This document shows positions 23,182 through 31,676 of a DNA stretch of 56,389 nucleotides, one piece after another (within the stretch, counting starts at the first letter, position 1; each line of letters begins with the position of its first letter). The stretch is from the NCBI GenBank assembly GCA_903875465.1, contig CAIQWB010000007.1:1-56389 (forward strand), read 5' to 3'. Source of the DNA: an uncultured Verrucomicrobia subdivision 3 bacterium. Its GTDB lineage: Bacteria > Verrucomicrobiota > Verrucomicrobiia > Limisphaerales > UBA11358. The notes under the pieces are model-generated. The model was not told the origin of the DNA, searched no databases, and saw only the letters and a list, made by a program, of their open reading frames with translations. The position numbers and the translations under genes were made by a program.

Positions 23182-25050
23182 TCAGGCCGGCTCGTCGACT
23201 GCGGCCAGGGTCTCCTCGATCAAGGCGTTGCTTTGAATTTTAACCAGGCGGGCGTAGACGCCGGCTTGCTGGAGGAGTTCGGCATGGGTGCCGCGTTCGA
23301 CAATCCGGCCCTGGCTGAGCACCAGAATTTGGTCGGCGTTGCGGATCGTGCTCAGCCGGTGGGCAATCACAAAACTGGTGCGGTTGGTCATGAGGTGTTC
23401 CAAGGATTCCTGGATGAGTTTCTCGGTGGCGGTGTCCACGCTGGCGGTGGCTTCGTCCAGCAACAGAATGGGCGCATTTTTCAGCAGGGCGCGGGCAATG
23501 CTCACGCGCTGCTTTTCGCCGACACTGAGTTTGACGCCCCGTTCGCCCACGCGGGCGTCGTATCCCTCCGGCAGGCGGCTGATGAATTCGTGACAATTTG
23601 CCGCGCGGGCGGCGGCCAGCATTTCGGCCTCGGTCGCGGTGAGCTCGCCGTAGAGGATATTCTCCCGGAGGGTGCCGTTAAACAGAAATGGTTCCTGGCT
23701 GACCACACTGATCTGCGCGCGCAGGGAGGACAGTTGAATGTGGCTGATGTCCTGGCCATCGATCGTGATGCGTCCGCCGGTGGGTTCATAGAAGGCTGGG
23801 AGGAGATTCACGAGGGTGGATTTGCCGGCGCCGGTGGTGCCGACCAGGGCAATGATCTCGCCGGGCCGGGCGTGGAGAGAGACGCCGTGCAGCACCAGGA
23901 TGTCTTTTTGATACCCAAATTGCACCTGGTCATAGACCACCTCACCCCGGACGGGCAGGCGCAAGACCTCTCGACGACGGGCATCCTGGACTTCCATGGT
24001 GGCGTCGAGAATATCAAACACCCGTTCGCCCGAGGCGCGGGCGGATTGCAACATTTGGTTGAGGCTGTGCAACCGGCTGATGGGTTCGTAAAATAGCGCC
24101 AAATACATAATAAAAGCGATCAATTGGCCAATGGTCAGGGTGCCCGCCTCCACCTGCCGGCCGCCGACCCACAGCACGAGCACCGTCCCCAGGGCGGCGG
24201 CGAAACTCATGGCAGGCGAGTAGGTGGCCCACACGCGCATGACTGTGAGCATGCCCTGGCGCGAGTCATCCGCCCGGCGGGCGAAGCGTTCATCCTCGTG
24301 CGGTTCGCGGCCGAAGGCCTTGATTTGGCGGACCCCTTGCAAATTGTCCATGAGCAGGGCATTCAAGGCACTGGCGGCTTCCCGCTGGGCCCGGTAACGC
24401 CGATGCGCGGTCAGCGTGTACCAAAGCGCCCCGGCCCCCAGCAACGGGAGGGGCACCATGGCCACCAAGGCCAGCCAGGGGTTGGTGGCGAATAAAATCA
24501 GCAGCACGCCCACCACGCTCAGGATGGCCACGGAGCCCTGCTCGGTGCCGTCAATCAGCAGGCGCTCGACATTGTTGACGTCCTCAATCACGCGGGTCAT
24601 TAAATCCCCGGAGGCCCGCTGGTCAAAGTAACCGGCTGGCAGGCGTTGCAGCCGGGCATAGATCTGGCAGCGCATGTCAAAAACCACATTTTGCTCCAGT
24701 TGGTTGTTCACCCGGATGCGGAGGCTATTGAACACATCCCGCAGCAAATACGCCGCTAGCAGGGCCAGCATGGCGGGGACCAGGAGGGTCGACCGGTGCT
24801 GGCCGATGACGTCGTCAAAGACAAACTGGGTGATCCGCGGGAAGGCGAAGGAGAAAGCCAGCGACAAAATGGCGCAGCCCACCGTGGCCAGCGCCAAGGT
24901 ACGATAAGGGCGCAAGTAAACTGCCACTCGCCGGATGATCTCGGTGGAGGAACGCGCTTTGGCCTTGAAGGTTGGATCCCCGTCGCTGGCCCCATGTGAC
25001 CGTGAATGATGCACGCGACTATTTAACCAGAGTTCTGACCAAAGGGACAA
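23182..25050 (-). CDS. ABC exporter, fused membrane and ATPase domains (MsbA-like)
   Basis: A 622-residue half-transporter that dimerises. Six membrane helices occupy about residues 50-340, followed by an ATPase domain with Walker A GTTGAGKST, Q loop VSQEPFLFNGT, signature LSVGEKQR and Walker B ILLLDEATAS. The signature is LSVGE rather than LSGGQ, common in lipid/multidrug exporters. The 5' end is uncertain: TTG at 25050 or GTG at 25014. Substrate unknown; lipid A or drugs are candidates. It is upstream of parB with a 92-nt gap. Confidence 0.92.
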   Translation of the reverse strand: MSLWSELWLNSRVHHSRSHGASDGDPTFKAKARSSTEIIRRVAVYLRPYRTLALATVGCAILSLAFSFAFPRITQFVFDDVIGQHRSTLLVPAMLALLAAYLLRDVFNSLRIRVNNQLEQNVVFDMRCQIYARLQRLPAGYFDQRASGDLMTRVIEDVNNVERLLIDGTEQGSVAILSVVGVLLILFATNPWLALVAMVPLPLLGAGALWYTLTAHRRYRAQREAASALNALLMDNLQGVRQIKAFGREPHEDERFARRADDSRQGMLTVMRVWATYSPAMSFAAALGTVLVLWVGGRQVEAGTLTIGQLIAFIMYLALFYEPISRLHSLNQMLQSARASGERVFDILDATMEVQDARRREVLRLPVRGEVVYDQVQFGYQKDILVLHGVSLHARPGEIIALVGTTGAGKSTLVNLLPAFYEPTGGRITIDGQDISHIQLSSLRAQISVVSQEPFLFNGTLRENILYGELTATEAEMLAAARAANCHEFISRLPEGYDARVGERGVKLSVGEKQRVSIARALLKNAPILLLDEATASVDTATEKLIQESLEHLMTNRTSFVIAHRLSTIRNADQILVLSQGRIVERGTHAELLQQAGVYARLVKIQSNALIEETLAAVDEPA

Positions 25051-25602
25051 TTTTTCCGAGGCAAAGGGGGAGGGGGGCTTGACGAGCCTTTACGCGATTT
25101 TTGATGAATTTATTGCAACTCATTTTTTGGCAATGAATTGCTTCCATTTTAACCCCTAGACTGGGGGTTGACGGGACACGACGAAGAGGAAGCAGCCCGC
25201 GCCAAGCTCCCTGCTCTCTCCGCCGATGGACCACCTGATAATCCCCAATCGCCAGACGGGCCATGGCTATTGCGTGGGATTCCACGTTAGCATTGGGCTG
25301 GAATGAAAGGACGTGGATTGGGGGAGGCGGAAACGCATGAAGGGCACGATTAGGCACGATTGGCTTGGATCTGGTTGGATCCGCCGAGGCTTTCAACCGG
25401 CTTACCGGGGTGTCAAAATGGCGCAAATTCAGGCTCGGCGGATTGGGCGCCTGGACCAGCGAAGGACTTGTTTCCAAACGCCACCAGAAGGGCAGTATTT
25501 CAAAGAACCTCATTTTGGACTCGGCCATGGCGGACCCGAACCGAGCCACTGGAGATAATAGCAATGGAAGGCCGACTGTCAAATGGCGGATAGGCGGTGT
25601 GA
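25051..25602. other. gene-free stretch with unusual multi-frame openness
   Basis: About 550 nt with no recognisable gene or RNA. Over roughly 25365-25558 all three forward frames and one reverse frame lack stops, although none shows normal coding composition or a known motif. It may be a dispersed repeat or a degraded element. Confidence 0.4.
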
Positions 25603-25848
25603 TCATCGCTTGTGCAACGCCAGAATCATGATGACTAAATTTACAAGGCCGATGGCCAGGAAAAGCATGATCGCACCAATATTGACTGGCTTGCTCCAAC
25701 TGGGACATCTACCCATCAAACGGCAGGTTGCCGGCTTGCCGCCGCCGCCGATAATCCCCTTACGCCAGCCGTAAATCTTGATGAGTCCGAGCGACAGAAA
25801 AGTGACTCCGACCAGAGCGTTGGGAAACCAATCGGAAAACGCAATCAT
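25603..25848 (-). CDS. small membrane protein, conserved-looking
   Basis: An 81-residue protein with two hydrophobic segments (about residues 9-26 and 55-77) around a cytoplasmic or periplasmic loop that contains YGWRKGIIGGGGKPATCRLMGRCP. The loop has two cysteines, which could be redox- or metal-active. I do not know a named family, although the strong Gly/Cys pattern looks conserved. It stands alone between two long gene-free stretches. Confidence 0.65.
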   Translation of the reverse strand: MIAFSDWFPNALVGVTFLSLGLIKIYGWRKGIIGGGGKPATCRLMGRCPSWSKPVNIGAIMLFLAIGLVNLVIMILALHKR

Positions 25849-26354
25849 ACCGAGTGGCCTAAAAGGGATTCGACCGCAGTTTGGTTTTAATCGCTTTCAG
25901 CATAGGGCGATGCTAATTCAGACTTTTTGGCGTATCAAGCCTGGTTCAATCTGGTTTGCCGATGAATATTGAGCCGGGAAAAACAATAGTCGGAGGGTGC
26001 AAGTTGATCCCCAATCCAAGATGAATCTCATCTGCCCGTAGCCGGTGCAAGGGAAACCGCGAATAACGCGGAAAAGGGGTGGGAATTGTTATCAAAGAGA
26101 ACAAACAGAACGAAAGGCATCGCGGGTTTGGCCACGGATGGTCAACGCGTCAACCGCTCCCTTAGCGCCAACGCGCAACTCATGACCCCGAACATTTGGG
26201 GCGCAGGTTGGATAGGCTGGTATGGGGCGGGCCTTTGGCCCTTTGGAAAGGTATTGTGGCGAAGTTTGCGGAGTTGCAAGTGCGCCGGTGGAGGGCCTGG
26301 GGCAGGAAAACCAAGGGTTCAATACGCTCCCACGCCCGGCCTAGAGCCAAGGGA
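25849..26354. other. gene-free stretch before the degP terminator
   Basis: About 500 nt between the small membrane protein and the terminator-like hairpin of the protease gene. Several frames are open but lack family resemblance. No promoter, RNA or repeat was recognised. Confidence 0.45.
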
Positions 26355-26396
26355 AACCCCTCCGGCAGCGCTTCCGTGGAGCGGGCCGGAGGGGTT
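26355..26396 (-). terminator. strong hairpin downstream of degP
   Basis: The 12-bp arms AACCCCTCCGGC and GCCGGAGGGGTT are perfectly complementary around an 18-nt loop. On the minus strand the stem is followed by only a short T/C run. It begins 17 nt after the protease stop codon. Confidence 0.7.
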
Positions 26397-26412
26397 CCTT
26401 GCAGTTGTACCA

Positions 26413-27921
26413 TCAACTATCTTGCTTGCTCTCGTCCACCACCAGGTAATGGCTGGAGCCGTTGGTCCAGACACGCACGAGGGTGTGCTTATTGTTAGTG
26501 CTCTTTTCGGTGAGGCGGACGGCTTCGTCCGCATTTTTCACCGGATGATGATTAATGTCCTGGATGACGTCGCCCGGTTTGAGGCCGGCCTCGGCAGCGG
26601 CCGATCCGGGATCCACCTGGGTCACCACGGCGCCTTTAACCGTATTGGGCACGTGGAACTGCTCCCGGACGGACGGATCGAGATCGCCCACGCCCACGCC
26701 GTTCAAGGTGCCGGTGTCGGTGCCATTGGCATTGCCATTTTGCGCCAAGGGTTCACTACCGGGCTGGGGTTGCACGGTGACTTCCAGCTTTTGGCTGCTG
26801 CCATTCCGCAATATTTCCACGGGCACCTTGGTGCCGGGCCGGACTTGCGTCACGGCGAGTTGCAGGTGGCGGCTGTCGGCCACGGCATGGCCATTGAAGC
26901 TTAGCACGACGTCGCCGTTTTTAATGCCGGCCTGGTCGGCGGGACCGCCCGAGACCACGTCTCCGATCAGAGCGCCCGAGGTGTCCTTGAGTTTAAAGTC
27001 CTCCGCCAGGGCCGGGGTGATGTTTTGAATCATCACGCCCAGGTAACCGCGGGTGACGTGGCCATCCTGAATCAAGCTTTCCATTTCGGAACGGACGAGG
27101 TTGGAGGGAATGGCAAAGCCCATGCCCTGGCTGCCGCCGGAATGGCTCATGATGGCGGTATTAATGCCGATCAGGCGGCCGCTAATATCCACCAGCGCCC
27201 CGCCGGAATTGCCCGGGTTGATCGCGGCGTCGGTTTGAATGAAGTTCTCATAGTCCTCGATCCCCAGGTTGCCCCGGTCCTTGGCGCTCACAATGCCCGA
27301 GGTGACGGTCTGCCCCACACCAAAGGGATTGCCGATGGCCAGCACGACATCCCCGACTTGGACTCTTTCGCTGTCCGCCATGGCGACCACCGGGAGGTCT
27401 TTGGCGGAAATTTTGACGACCGCAATATCGGCTTTGGGATCGCGCCCGGTGACTTTGGCCGTGAAGGCCCGGCCGTCTTGCAAGGTGACGGTGACTTCTT
27501 TCGCGCCATCCACCACGTGGTTATTGGTCAGGATGTAGCCGTCCTTGGTGACAATGACCCCGGAGCCAAGCCCGTGTTCATACTGCGGGGCGGACTGCAT
27601 CTGCGGAATCTGATTGCCAAAGAATTGGCGCCAGAAGGGATCATTGATACCGGGAAAGGCCTGCCCCACGGGATTGTTCCGTTGGATTTTGACTTCAATC
27701 TTGACCACGGCCGGGGCGACCATTTTTACCACGGGCGAGAAACTGCCGCGCGGCAGGCCGGTGCGATCCACGGGCGATTCGTCCAGCGGCACGGTCGGCA
27801 CGGGGACGCCAGGCTTGTCTTTCACCAGGTCGAAGGCCACTGCTGAACCGGCGAGGGCCAGACCACTGGCCAAAGTGACGCTGGCCACGCGCATTTTCCA
27901 AGGAGTGTTGTTATTATTCAT
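26413..27921 (-). CDS. periplasmic serine endoprotease DegP/HtrA-like
   Basis: A 502-residue HtrA-type protease-chaperone for envelope proteins. There is an N-terminal signal or anchor (about residues 10-30), then a trypsin-like domain with the triad His135 (TNNHVVDG), Asp165 (KADIAVVK) and Ser239 (GNSGGA). Two PDZ domains follow at about 290-375 and 420-495, joined by an Asn/Gly-rich linker. Normal Do length. It is monocistronic, with a strong hairpin downstream and 450 bp of repeat-containing DNA upstream. Whether it is DegP- or DegQ/MucD-like cannot be told by eye. Confidence 0.95.
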   Translation of the reverse strand: MNNNNTPWKMRVASVTLASGLALAGSAVAFDLVKDKPGVPVPTVPLDESPVDRTGLPRGSFSPVVKMVAPAVVKIEVKIQRNNPVGQAFPGINDPFWRQFFGNQIPQMQSAPQYEHGLGSGVIVTKDGYILTNNHVVDGAKEVTVTLQDGRAFTAKVTGRDPKADIAVVKISAKDLPVVAMADSERVQVGDVVLAIGNPFGVGQTVTSGIVSAKDRGNLGIEDYENFIQTDAAINPGNSGGALVDISGRLIGINTAIMSHSGGSQGMGFAIPSNLVRSEMESLIQDGHVTRGYLGVMIQNITPALAEDFKLKDTSGALIGDVVSGGPADQAGIKNGDVVLSFNGHAVADSRHLQLAVTQVRPGTKVPVEILRNGSSQKLEVTVQPQPGSEPLAQNGNANGTDTGTLNGVGVGDLDPSVREQFHVPNTVKGAVVTQVDPGSAAAEAGLKPGDVIQDINHHPVKNADEAVRLTEKSTNNKHTLVRVWTNGSSHYLVVDESKQDS

Positions 27922-28097
27922 AAAATATTGGTTTTAATTTGTGTTACCGGAGATATAGAGCCAAACCACCATGACGGGAAAATTACCGGAGCATTACAGA
28001 TTTGTAATGGAGGCCGGTGGGAGTGGCGAGTGACGAGGGCTGCGAAGGGTCGTGGTCCATTTACCATAGGTATGGCTGCATCGGGTACTGGCTTGAG

Positions 28098-28113
28098 GCG
28101 TCCTGAAGGACGC
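28098..28113. repeat. 7-bp-arm palindrome GCGTCCT-GA-AGGACGC
   Basis: A perfect inverted repeat with a 2-nt centre, in the degP-valS space. It could be a REP-like element; no second copy is in the window. Confidence 0.5.
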
Positions 28114-28237
28114 GCTCCGGAGAATGGGTGCCGTGCCGATTTTATCCGCGGGGGGATCTATTTGAAATTCCAGTGAAACCCGACATTTAACCAGTGGACA
28201 CCCCCGGTTTGGACGATAAAGGATGCCGCTTGACCGC

Positions 28238-28278
28238 TTCCCCCTCACCCCTGCCCTGTCCCCAAGGGCAAGGGGGAA
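28238..28278. repeat. REP-like palindrome (CCCCCTCACCCCTGCCC type)
   Basis: TTCCCCCT pairs with AGGGGGAA, with inner arms GCCCT and AGGGC. Read in frame it would give a LTPALSPRARGN-like peptide, a well-known spurious translation of a dispersed repeat. It lies 95 nt before the valS start and explains why the valS frame is open upstream. Confidence 0.7.
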
Positions 28279-28372
28279 TTCACCAAAGACTCACCGCGGT
28301 GCTGGCGTTATCGTTTTAGCCCACGCAGAGTTGCGCAAGGGCGGGTTTCCCGTTAAGATTGCGGTTCCTAAA

Positions 28373-31279
28373 ATGGCCGAATTATCCAAAGCTTACGAAC
28401 CTCAGCTGGTTGAGGACAAATGGTACGACTTCTGGCTGAAGCAGAACTGCTTCACCGCCAATCCGAAGTCGGCCAAACCCGCGTATTCCATTGTCATCCC
28501 GCCGCCGAATGTCACGGGCATGCTGCACATGGGGCATGTGCTCAACAACACGATCCAGGACATTCTCGCCCGCAAGGCGCGCATGGATGGCAAGGAAGTG
28601 CTGTGGCTGCCGGGCACGGATCACGCCGGCATTGCCACGCAGGTAATGGTGGAAAAGCAGCTCAAGAAGGAGGAAAAGAAACCGCGGCACGACCTGGGAC
28701 GCGAGGAATTCTTGAAGCGCGTCTGGCTCTGGAAGGAGAAGCACGGCGACATCATCATCAATCAGCTTAAGAAGCTGGGCAGTTCCTGCGACTGGACGCG
28801 GGAACGCTTCACCATGGACCCGGAGTATTCCCGCTGCGTCCAGAAGGTGTTCGTGGAGCTCTACAAAAAGGGCCTGATTTATCGCGGCAAACGCATGGTG
28901 AACTGGTGCCCGGTTTCGCAGACGGCGCTCTCCGACGAGGAAGTCGAAATGAAAGCGCAGAAGGGCTTCATGTACCATTTCAAGGTGGAAGTGGCGGAAC
29001 TGCCCGGCACGTGGCTGACGATTGCCACCACGCGGCCCGAGACGATTCCCGGCGACACGGCCGTGGCAGTAAACCCGAAGGACCCGCGCTACACGCACCT
29101 TATTGGAAAGCACATCGTGCGCCCCCTGCCCGCCGAATTGCCGCGCGAGCAAAAGCTCATCCCCATCATCGGCGACGAGCATGTGGATTTTGAATTCGGC
29201 ACCGGCGTGCTGAAAGTCACCCCGGCGCATGACAAGGCGGATTTTGATATCGGCACGCGCCACAAGCTGCCGCTCATTGAAGTGATCAATGCCGATGGCT
29301 CGATGAACGACCTGGCCGGCGCGGATTTGCGCGGCCTGGACCGTTTCAAGGCCCGCAAAGTGGCCGTGGAAAAACTCACTGAGCAGGAAGCCCTCGTGGA
29401 GGCCAAACCCTACGAGAACAACGTCGGCTACAGCCAGCGGGCGGATGTGCCCATTGAACCGCGCCTGAGCGAGCAATGGTTTTTGAAATATCCCGCCGTC
29501 GAGCAGTCCAAGGCGTGCGTGGCCGAGGGCCGGATGAAATTCCATCCCGACCGCTGGGCGAAGGTGTACGACCACTGGCTGACCAACATCCAGGACTGGT
29601 GCATCAGCCGGCAACTGTGGTGGGGGCACCGGATTCCGGTGTGGAGCAAACGGTGGCAGGGAAACCTGAGGGATATTTTGACCGATATCGCGGGATTAAT
29701 TATCAAAGACGTATATCCCCAGCCGGCAGGATTTGATTCTCAAGATTTAGCTATAACAATTAATGGCAAACAATATCTTGCTGACTCGGTAGCTTTACAG
29801 AAGCTGGCTAACTCAATTGATAAATCGTTTGATCAAACCAGTGAATACTATGTTCAAATTGCTACTGTTAATCCATCAATTCAAAAAAATCTCGAATTAG
29901 CTGGTGTTGAGTTTAGCCAGGACTCTGACGTTCTCGACACCTGGTTCAGCTCTTGGCTGTGGCCCTTCGCCACGATGGGCTGGCCCGAGCAGACCGAGAC
30001 GCTCAAGAAATTCTATCCAACCACCGACCTCGTCACCGGGCCGGACATCATTTTCTTCTGGGTCGCGCGCATGATCATGGCGGGCTATGAATTCATGGGC
30101 GAGCCCCAGTTCGGCCTGCCGGACGCCCTGCCCTTCCAGAACGTCTATTTCACCGGCATCATCCGCGACAAGCAGGGCCGCAAGATGTCCAAGACCCTCG
30201 GCAACTCGCCCGACCCCATCGAACTCATCACCAAGTACGGCGCCGACGCCCTCCGCTTCGGCACCATGCGCGGCGCGCCGCTCGGCCAGGACGTGATGTT
30301 CGATGAAAAGGACGTGGAACTCGGCCGCAATTTCTGCAACAAACTCTGGAACGCCTGCCGTTTCCGCCAGATGCAGGGCGGCGAGGTGCAGGGCGAAATC
30401 AACCCCGCCCTCCTCACCAACGACGACAAGTGGATTCTCTTGAAGCTTGATGCGGCCATTCGCGAGCTGGACACCGCCTTTGCGGCCTATAAATTCAGCG
30501 ACGCGACCGCCGCGCTTTACCGTTTCTTCTGGAACGAGTATTGCGACTGGTATGTGGAAGCCAGCAAGGCGGTGTTCTACGGCACGGATGACGCGCTCAA
30601 GGCGAACACTCTGGCGGTGATTGATTTCGTCCTGTCGCACACGCTGCGCCTGTTTCATCCGTTCATTCCGTTCATCTCGGAGGAACTCTGGCACGGCATG
30701 GGTTACAGCACCGAGATGCCGGCCGACCAAGGCGGTGAGACGATCATGTACGCCCACTGGCCCAAGCCGTTTGATGCCGAATTCACCGCACATTACGGCT
30801 TGGAAGCCTGCTGGCTGGACATCGTCAATGCCCGGAACGAATTCGTGACCCAAGGCCGCAACCTCCGCCGCGAGGGCAACATCCCCGCGAACAAAAAGGT
30901 GAAGTTCCAGTTCCAGCCCGCCGCCCAACCCGCGCCGCAGGACTTGGAAGTGCTCAAGATTCTGCTCAATGCGGAATCTTTGGAAGTGGTGCCGGCGGAC
31001 TTCCAACCGCGCAAAGGCACCCCGACCCTGCGCGGAGCCATCGGCGAACTCTTCATGCCCCTCGAAGGTCTCATCGATGTGGACGCGGAAAAAGGCCGGC
31101 TCCAAAAAGAGATCGAGAAGTTCGACAGCGAAATTTTGAAGGTGGAACAAAAGCTGGCCAATCCTAATTTCACCACGAAAGTGCCGGCCGCGGTGCTGGA
31201 AGATCACCGGAACCGGTTGATTGAGTGGCAGGCCAAGCGGGAGCATGCGCGGGCGGCGCTGGCCGCCTTGGAAGGTTGA
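28373..31279 (+). CDS. valS: valyl-tRNA synthetase with AT-rich in-frame insertion
   Basis: A 968-residue class Ia synthetase. The HIGH motif is HMGH at residues 52-55 (PPNVTGMLHMGH), the editing domain is present (TIATTRPETIPGDTAVAVNP), KMSKT is at 604-608 and a C-terminal coiled coil ends the protein. Start ATG 28373 (MAELSKAYEPQLVEDKW) is chosen because earlier codons lie in a REP-like repeat. Between WWGHRIPVW and DVLDTWFSSWLWPF, bases about 29660-29925 form a block of roughly 85 codons with much lower GC and AT-ending codons (42 of 120 G+C in 29761-29880, against 38 of 60 in 30121-30180). Most ValRS have a shorter loop here. The frame is intact, so the enzyme is probably functional. Confidence 0.95.
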   Translation: MAELSKAYEPQLVEDKWYDFWLKQNCFTANPKSAKPAYSIVIPPPNVTGMLHMGHVLNNTIQDILARKARMDGKEVLWLPGTDHAGIATQVMVEKQLKKEEKKPRHDLGREEFLKRVWLWKEKHGDIIINQLKKLGSSCDWTRERFTMDPEYSRCVQKVFVELYKKGLIYRGKRMVNWCPVSQTALSDEEVEMKAQKGFMYHFKVEVAELPGTWLTIATTRPETIPGDTAVAVNPKDPRYTHLIGKHIVRPLPAELPREQKLIPIIGDEHVDFEFGTGVLKVTPAHDKADFDIGTRHKLPLIEVINADGSMNDLAGADLRGLDRFKARKVAVEKLTEQEALVEAKPYENNVGYSQRADVPIEPRLSEQWFLKYPAVEQSKACVAEGRMKFHPDRWAKVYDHWLTNIQDWCISRQLWWGHRIPVWSKRWQGNLRDILTDIAGLIIKDVYPQPAGFDSQDLAITINGKQYLADSVALQKLANSIDKSFDQTSEYYVQIATVNPSIQKNLELAGVEFSQDSDVLDTWFSSWLWPFATMGWPEQTETLKKFYPTTDLVTGPDIIFFWVARMIMAGYEFMGEPQFGLPDALPFQNVYFTGIIRDKQGRKMSKTLGNSPDPIELITKYGADALRFGTMRGAPLGQDVMFDEKDVELGRNFCNKLWNACRFRQMQGGEVQGEINPALLTNDDKWILLKLDAAIRELDTAFAAYKFSDATAALYRFFWNEYCDWYVEASKAVFYGTDDALKANTLAVIDFVLSHTLRLFHPFIPFISEELWHGMGYSTEMPADQGGETIMYAHWPKPFDAEFTAHYGLEACWLDIVNARNEFVTQGRNLRREGNIPANKKVKFQFQPAAQPAPQDLEVLKILLNAESLEVVPADFQPRKGTPTLRGAIGELFMPLEGLIDVDAEKGRLQKEIEKFDSEILKVEQKLANPNFTTKVPAAVLEDHRNRLIEWQAKREHARAALAALEG
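29660..29925 (+). other. AT-rich in-frame block within valS
   Basis: This block encodes roughly residues 430-517 of ValRS, between the WWGHRIPVW and DVLDTWFSS catalytic-core motifs. G+C falls to about 35 percent in its centre while both flanks are above 60 percent, and codons such as TTA, ATA, AAT and TCA appear. The encoded segment has no zinc knuckle, and no intein, integrase or other mobile-protein motif that I can see. Confidence 0.75.
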
Positions 31280-31393
31280 GGGGGAAACCTCCAAATCCCA
31301 AACTCCAAGCTCCAGAGGACATCCAAACCGGCCAAAAGTGACAATCACCTTGCCTCGCGACGAGTTAGCGGGGGTCGCTGGCATCGATCAGGT

Positions 31394-31611
31394 TTACATG
31401 TTGGTCTGGCCTTCGGCGGTTTCATCACTGAGCCGTTTGGCCATGCCAAGGGCTTTGGGGAAAATGCCCAGAGCCAGGGCGGCCAGGATCCCGATGATGG
31501 CGAGGGCGCAGAGCAGTTCCAGCAAGGTAAAGGCTCGGCTTCCTTTGGGGCGCAGGGGCCAAGTGAGGCACGATGCGGGTAGCCAGCAAATTCTTTTTGG
31601 GGCTTTGTCAT
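31394..31611 (-). pseudogene. frameshifted type IV prepilin-like (type II secretion pseudopilin) gene
   Basis: From TAA at 31394-31396 upward, the reverse strand encodes GSRAFTLLELLCALAII and then GILAALALG, a textbook prepilin cleavage/methylation motif (mature FTLLE, Glu5) and helix. That frame has no ATG, GTG or TTG upstream. A Met-start leader (MTKPQKEFAGYP) lies in another frame at 31611, and a single-base shift in the G/C-run region around 31540-31560 would join the two. The protein ends only about 45 residues after the cleavage site, so it is also short. It may be a decayed gene, a real programmed or sequencing frameshift, or a non-standard start. Confidence 0.55.
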
Positions 31612-31676
31612 CTTCGTTGCCACGGAAGCCAAGTCCGTGACTGTGCGGTTTAAGCCGGGTGGAACGCAGGATGAAC

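Larger units (their letters stand above)
27922..28372. repeat. repeat-bearing intergenic region between degP and valS
   Basis: This 450-nt divergent space contains two short palindromic elements: GCGTCCT-GA-AGGACGC at 28098-28113, and a G/C-rich imperfect palindrome at 28238-28278. Both resemble dispersed repeats that I associate with Verrucomicrobiota and Planctomycetota intergenic DNA. No gene was recognised; valS and degP promoters must lie here. Confidence 0.5.

Noticed and set aside
23053-24096. 347-residue open frame on the plus strand
   Set aside because: Antisense to the ABC exporter ATPase domain.
25019-25708. 229-residue open frame on the minus strand
   Set aside because: Overlaps the exporter start and several other open frames; the composition is not protein-like. 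Kept only as a note on stop-poor DNA.
28382-29629. 415-residue open frame on the minus strand
   Set aside because: Shadow of the valS 5' half, without recognisable domains.
29897-31384. 495-residue open frame on the minus strand
   Set aside because: Shadow of valS; GC-rich third positions on the plus strand keep it open.
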